DNA of 64,000 nt from positions 166,567 through 230,566 of the forward strand of contig JAMYHL010000065.1 in the NCBI GenBank assembly GCA_025531455.1. The letters run 5' to 3'. The stretch comes from Apiotrichum sp. Y4204 (Eukaryota > Basidiomycota > Tremellomycetes > Trichosporonales > Trichosporonaceae). Position 1 is the first letter of the stretch. The number at the start of each line of letters is the position of its first letter. Position numbers and translations under genes: made by a program. The notes beneath the pieces were generated by a model, which made no database searches, had not been told where the DNA came from, and saw nothing but the letters and a program-made list of their open reading frames with translations. Below, piece after piece: positions 59,049-64,000 of this stretch.

Positions 59049-59832
59049 TTCTGGGACCTGGTGGGTGGTGTGGAGGTCGAGATCTCGTGCGGTCGGTTAG
59101 TTGTTGAACTTTTTTTCTGGCTGGGTGTTGTTGGTGGCGAGTGGCGAGCGTGCGCCGTGGGAGAGTGAGATCCCACGTGGAAGTGGCGTGTTTTGGGGCA
59201 TTTGCATGAGAGTTCAAGAGGCCTAAATTAAGAGAGTCTCTCCCGGACACCTTCTCGCCCCAACATCCGGGGTTCGAATCCCGGATCAAATCAAATACAC
59301 AACTCACCATCTACCGAACGCGGCCCACACTTATACAACCTGCAAAGACGCGAAGACGCGAAACTCTCCGCTTCTCGTCAGACTGGAAGTACTCCGGTAC
59401 ACCGGGCGCAGGGTGTGCCAAGGCTTTCTCCCTCGTCGTCACGGAGACTGAGGCAGTCGAGCACACCCCGAAGTGGCATGTGCGCGGACAGTTATCCATA
59501 GGGGACCTGACTTGATGTCTCCATCGGAAACGCCACTTTAAACTTACCTGTCACAGGCACGCTGTGCCCCGCACATGACCACTCCTGGCTGCGAAGTAAG
59601 GGCATCGGTGGCCGCAAGATGGTTGACATGCTCGGCAGGATTGGCAACGAACGAGCACAGAGCACAGCTTTACTAGCCACCCCCTTGCCCTGGAGGTAGC
59701 AGCGAGCATCGAGCCACCAGCATTGCGATCGCCACCGGAGAATCAACGGGCCCGGCAACGCACACATAAATGATATAAGACGGCCCATTCTCATAAGTAT
59801 CCCCCTTTTCCCGAACTCACACACTAACCACA
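59049..59832. other. Divergent interval between MAK5 and the SLC25-like gene
   Basis: It contains both promoters and the tRNA-like B box described separately. Otherwise only short ORFs occur. No protein gene is supported. Confidence 0.5.
59263..59288 (+). other. tRNA-like T-arm / RNA polymerase III B box in a palindrome
   Basis: GGTTCGAATCC is a perfect B-box match, set in a near-perfect palindrome (ATCCGGG, GTTCGAA, TCCCGGAT). I could not fold a full tRNA around it: no credible A box, acceptor stem or anticodon arm is found upstream, and the T stem has one G-G clash. It may be a decayed tRNA, a fragment of a tRNA-derived element or chance. Confidence 0.3.
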
Positions 59833-61036
59833 ATGGCGGCCGCAACACCAGCACCAACCCCGACCCCGGGCGAACTCCCCATCACAGGCTGGACGTTCCT
59901 CTTCGGCTTTATCGTCACCCTCATCATCCTCCCGTTCGGCATCGCCGTCGCGCAGCCGTTTACAGGCGCGATGGTGCGCTGGCGCGCGCACTATGCGCCC
60001 ATTGGTGTCGGGCTGGACGGGAGCCGTGTGTAGTGAGTGTGGAGCTCACGAACGTGGATTGGTGTGGCGCGTCGCGGCGATGCGTCAATGACCCATGATC
60101 GACGGCGGCGACGATCGCAGATCGCAGATCGCAATCGAGCAAGCCCGCGCCACATTCCTCACACGCTTGCACTCTGCTGACATCAGCCTCGGTCCGCGCC
60201 TGACGAGTCTGTTTGGCACGTTGCGCCGCGTTCACCGCCTAGAGGGCTGGGCAGGCCTGTACAAAGGCTGGGTCGCCGGCGCGATGATGGCCACAGCGCT
60301 GTTCGCCGCGCTCTACCTCCTCCTCGCCGTGGGCTACGTGACGGGGATGCTTCCCGTAAAAGACTCGGTTGACAGTTTTGGCTTTTTCGTCGCACTCTTT
60401 GTAATCGACACAACTCTCATTCCTGCCGAGGTGGTCTTTTCCCGCGCCGTCGTCACGCCATATACACTCCCGACCTCGATTGGCGCCACGTTCCGCATCC
60501 TCCTGACAGACTACGAGCGCCGCCGCCCATGGACGCTCTATCTCCCCCTCCTCATCCCCTCAGTCGCACTGTTCGCTGCCCGCCTCGGCCCCATCGCCCT
60601 CGTTGCCGCCCTCCTCAGGCCGCGCGCACATCCAAAAGAAATCTGGCGCGTCGCAGCCATACTCCCCGTCGCTGCGCTCGCTGCACTCTGGACGACCCCG
60701 CTGGCAGTCGCAAAGGCCAAGATAATGGTACAGCAGGATTTCGGCCCCACGAGCGAAGAGGCCAAAGCGGATGATTCCGAGGACCCACTGCTCGAGGACG
60801 CACAGGACGCGGTTGATGCCCTCCCGGCCCGTGCGCCCCGGCACACACTTGTAGTCGATGATCTGCAGCGCGCAGCGACAGGCGACGAGGATGTGATTCA
60901 CCTGCGCACCAACGCGCGGCCGTACGCCGGCCTCGTGGATGCCCTCCGCACCATCCGCGCCGAGGAGGGAAAGGGCGCCCTGTTCCGCACCTGGGCGTGG
61001 ACCGCTGTTGGCCAAGTCCTCAATGCGCCGTACTAG
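59833..61036 (+). CDS. SLC25-like membrane protein
   Basis: Exons 59833-60032 and 60187-61036 give 349 residues. Parts resemble mitochondrial carrier repeats: FGTLRRVHRLEGWAGLYKGW and DALRTIRAEEGKGALFRTW match the usual EGxxGLYxG half. The PxD/ExxK/R motif is degenerate (QPFTGAMVR lacks the acid), and transmembrane segments are irregular, starting with FLFGFIVTLIILPFGIAVAQ. This suggests an atypical carrier, such as the outer-membrane type, and not a normal substrate exchanger. An acidic loop lies at about residues 250-275. The second acceptor (CTGACATCAG) was chosen because the earlier ones create a stop. Substrate unknown. Confidence 0.78.
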
Positions 61037-61643
61037 ATGGCTTGCGATGCGGGATATGGGAAGAAGAAGATTTAGAAGAATTGCCGTGATTTGTCAAGTC
61101 TATGCACCCGATCTGCGATTGTAGAGTACCAAGGCATTCTCCGTGAAGCGGTCGCGTTGGGTGTCGTGATGCTCGTGACGCTCAATCGACCCCCCGTTAG
61201 GGCTCACTCACCTCAGCGAGCAGATCCTTGAGTTAGCATCCGTGTCAGAGAGGCCAAATGAGCGCAACACAACATAGCCTGCTCGGGTCGGGATGCCGGC
61301 ATCGAGTCAACAAGCAAACCGGTGTGGCACCCAGATTTCAGCCGGGGATCGAGGAATGCCACACACACTCGAGGAATGCCACAAACATTCAAGACATGTT
61401 ACATCAAATCAAGCTAGGCGGATACGGTGGATACGGTGGATACGTGGACGTGGATACGTGGATACGGCGGATACGGTGGCACTTAGGAATACAACGGGAC
61501 TGCGTCCCGTGTTACAGTGTAATGCGTGTAGGTCTAGGCCTGGCGCGGGGCCGGCGACGACGGTCGTTTGGGGTATATGATGAGGGGATGGACTACAGTG
61601 GCGGAGAGACTTTGTAGAAGTCATAATGCACAAACAGTGGAGC
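61037..61643. other. Convergent 3' region with minisatellite
   Basis: About 600 bp lie between the stop codons of the SLC25-like and zinc-finger genes. A duplicated GAGGAATGCCACA unit (61349-61385) and a GGATAC minisatellite occupy the middle. No gene is supported. Confidence 0.55.
61419..61478 (+). repeat. GGATACGGT-type minisatellite
   Basis: Seven to eight units of GGATACGGT or the variants GGATACGT and GGATACGGC follow in tandem, one unit being disrupted by GTGGAC. It is non-coding. Confidence 0.8.
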
Positions 61644-64000
61644 TTATAGCTGCCCAGTACGCGCCTTACAGGCATCGCGCTTGGCGCGGTGTCGGAGGAG
61701 TGCGTCGCTGCGGGCAAAGTTCTGCCCGCAGTCGGTGCACAGGAAGCTCTTTTCGTTGCGGTGCGTAGTCGCGACGTGGCGGTCACGGTCGTGCTTGCGG
61801 ACAAAGCGAGCGTCGCTGAGAGTCAGTCACTGTGTGCAATGTTTCGTTGCCATATAACTCACCAGTCAGGATCCACCTCGCACCTGAACGGCCGGAAGCC
61901 AATGTGTGTGCGGACGTGAGAGTCAACCGCCGACTTGCGCATAAAGATGCGCGAATTGGAGCCAACACACTCGTCAAAGCAGCAACGGAAAAACTTGGAC
62001 TGCTTCTCGGCCGCCATGTTGTACTCCGAGTCAATCTGGTAGCACCAGCGGAAGCAGGCATCGACGACTGCCTCTGGAGTGGCATACATGAGACGCTCGG
62101 TCATGGCCTCAATACCAAGCATCGGGATAATGGTGCCTGCCGGAGTAATGTCAAACGAGGCCTGGAACTCCTCGAATGAGACAGGGGTGAGGTTGGCGGG
62201 AATCTCGTCGTGGATCGAGTGCAGGGCGTCTTCTCCAAAACCAGTGAATGGTTGTGTTGACAGCTGAATGGTCATTTCACCCTCGGGCTTGGGCTTGGGC
62301 TTGCCCTTTGGCCCAGGCTTGAGGCACGTGCCGACACGCTTAGATGCCACACGCTTGCGAGGTGGTGAGGACTCGCGGTGGGGGTGACCAAAGCCGAGAC
62401 CAAGCTGGCTGTGGACGTGAGCGTTCTGCTCGTAAGCCATAAGACCGGAGGGGTGGTTGCCGATCGGCGGAGGCGGAGGAATTCCACTTGCGTACATCGG
62501 CGTAGGCGCAAGGATCGCCTGCGGACCCGATGTTGATCGGAGCATCGCGCTAATGTTGGACGGGTAGCCCATGGCGAAGGCGAGCTCTGAGTCTGAGGAT
62601 CTGCGGGCGTGGGCAGATTGCGTGCCCATGACGGGACGACCAATGCCAACATTCGACACAATGGGGCCGTTGGTGGGAATAGGACCGGCAGAGAAGGAGC
62701 CACCATGAGGCATACCGCCAGCAGAGAGGGGGCCGTTCTGCATTGGGAACTGGTCCTCAGAAAGCTGAGGCGAGTACGTCGGCAAAGGCGAGAAGTGTGC
62801 CTGGGCCGACATGTGAGGGCCAAGTTGTGGTGACACCAGGAACTGCTGCTGCTGCTGAACCTGGAGCTGCTGGCCATGGGGCTGGAGGTATTGCCTCTGA
62901 GCCTCCTGCTGCTGCAGCTGGAGAGTGTAGCCAATCCGTCCAGGAAACCCGTTGGTTGACGAGGTACCACCGGGGCATGAGTTGGGGCGGCGAAGGGCAG
63001 CGCCGGCGGCAGCCGGGGCAACGCTGACACCCGGAAGGGAGGGAACTGCGGAAGGCGGACCGTTCAGAGTCTCGGGCTCGAGGAGTGGGCTGGGAAGCAT
63101 AGATCCCGGAGCCATTGGGCTTGGGCAGGGAAGACTCGGGGTTGCCGGCGGGGCGGGGACCGAGTAGGTAGTAATGTCCGTGTTCCCGTACCGCACCTGA
63201 GGAGGGGGGATGGGGGTCCACTGCACATCGGCTGGCGCCGAACATGGTGCCTCGGGAATGGTGGCCAGACCCGAGTGGCTAGAGGCCCGCTGATGACCGT
63301 TTTGTTGTGGCCGCAGAAGGGGAGCCGCAGATGTCTGGGCAGGAGCGGACTGGAACGCAAACGACATTGGGTGCTGGCCGATCGGCGGAGCCGACTGAGG
63401 GCCGTGCACCGGGGACGGCATCTCGAAGAACGTCTCCAGACTAGCTGAAGAGTTGTCAAACTGCGTGATAATCACAGGAGTTCCGGTCGACATCGAGCGC
63501 TGAAGGCCACGCGGCTGGGGTTGCTGCTGTTGGGGAACCTGGATGAAGATGTCTGGAAGGGAGCCCTGGCGTTTCCGTTTGCCAATGACGGCGTTGTCAA
63601 GCCTACGAGTAAGAGAGGCGACACGGCTCGAGGGCTGCTGAACTGTGGTCGATGGATGGGCGGGAGCCTCGACGGGATTCTCAGCAATAGCCGGCTCTGA
63701 GGGGGCTCGAGAGACTTGTGAGACTTGAGAATGGGAGAACTGCTCAAGCTCAAGCGGCTGCTCCGCGTTTTGAACAAATCTCGGTGCGGCCTCGTTGGTC
63801 TGGGAAGCAGCAGACATCACACTGGGGGCTTCGTAGGAAGAGGGCTGCAAGTCTGGGAGAGACCAGGAGGGTGACTTTGACATTTCGCTTGCCGCAGCGG
63901 AAGCGGCCTCCTTGAGCCGGGTTGGATCAATGGAGACAAAGCCGTTCTGCGGAAGGTTTGGTGTCTCAAGGGAGGAGCCACGAGAGCTTGGCGAGCAAAC
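61644..64000 (-). CDS. C2H2 zinc-finger transcription factor, 5' end cut off
   Basis: The last exon is 61644-61815 and the previous exon runs from 61863 off the right edge; the open frame before the edge has no start I can fix. The first 600 visible residues are Pro/Ser/Gln-rich with Gln runs near the middle. The end carries three Cys/His units. The first is CCFDECVGSN with DSHVRTH. The second is FRCEVDPDC with FVRKHDRDRHVATTH. The third is FLCTDCGQNFARSDALLRH, and it ends on Cys in place of the last His. The last two resemble the C-terminal fingers of Crz1-type fungal regulators, but I cannot assign a target pathway. Splicing between the fingers uses GTGAGT and CTCAG. Confidence 0.85.

Noticed and set aside
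59196..59300. Complete tRNA gene
   Set aside because: B box present, but no A box, acceptor stem or anticodon arm fits on either strand.
1..64000. CRISPR array, insertion sequence, prophage or retrotransposon
   Set aside because: No spaced direct repeats, transposase, integrase, reverse transcriptase or terminal repeats were recognised on either strand.

Overview
The window is nuclear DNA from a fungus, most likely a GC-rich basidiomycetous yeast of the Tremellomycetes. The order Trichosporonales is my inference from intron style, base composition and protein flavour; no marker gene proves it. Genes are dense and intron-rich. Donors are mostly GTGAGT, GTGCGN or GTGGGT, branch sites are CTNAC or CTGAC, and many introns are only 33-45 nt long. 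Exon structures were assembled by hand and checked for frame closure in every gene except the 9.0-11.1 kb gene (one junction unresolved). The first gene is cut by the left edge and the last by the right edge.

Layout. 1-2.5 kb (-): glycogen-targeting subunit of protein phosphatase 1 (RVxF motif plus CBM21). 2.5-9.0 kb: a 6.5-kb stretch with no gene I can support. 9.0-11.1 kb (-): a low-complexity zinc-ribbon protein with three LPWFA[QE]GY repeats. 11.1-13.4 kb: no clear gene, one possible coding relic. 13.4-15.9 kb (-): a four-domain RNA repair protein (2H phosphoesterase, dual-specificity phosphatase, polynucleotide kinase and RNA ligase). 16.8-18.0 kb (-): DUF2470-like membrane protein. 18.5-20.5 kb (+): glutamate 5-kinase PRO1. 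21.2-24.2 kb (+): CENP-C/Mif2. 26.4-29.4 kb (+): Rsp5-type HECT ubiquitin ligase. 30.3-31.2 kb (+): SNU23. 31.5-33.0 kb (-): phosphatidylinositol synthase PIS1 with two micro-exons. 33.8-36.1 kb (+): COG6. 36.2-37.7 kb (-): phosphomannomutase SEC53. 39.0-41.3 kb (+): acetyl-CoA transporter. 41.4-45.4 kb (-): nucleoporin NUP133. 45.7-47.0 kb (+): homoserine dehydrogenase HOM6. 47.1-48.5 kb (-): sideroflexin. 49.0-49.4 kb (-): small orphan gene. 50.1-52.5 kb (-) and 54.8-56.2 kb (+): two divergent, catalytically degenerate kinase-like proteins. 56.4-59.0 kb (-): DEAD-box helicase MAK5. 59.8-61.0 kb (+): SLC25-like membrane protein. 61.6-64.0 kb (-): C2H2 zinc-finger transcription factor.

Most genes are conserved single-copy housekeeping genes. 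PIS1, COG6, SEC53 and the acetyl-CoA transporter sit side by side and all serve the ER/Golgi, with phosphoinositide synthesis, Golgi tethering, GDP-mannose supply and acetyl-CoA import. The accessory-looking content is the RNA repair fusion, the zinc-ribbon repeat protein and the kinase-like pair. The RNA repair protein is the strongest candidate for a notable system: one polypeptide carries end-healing and end-sealing activities.
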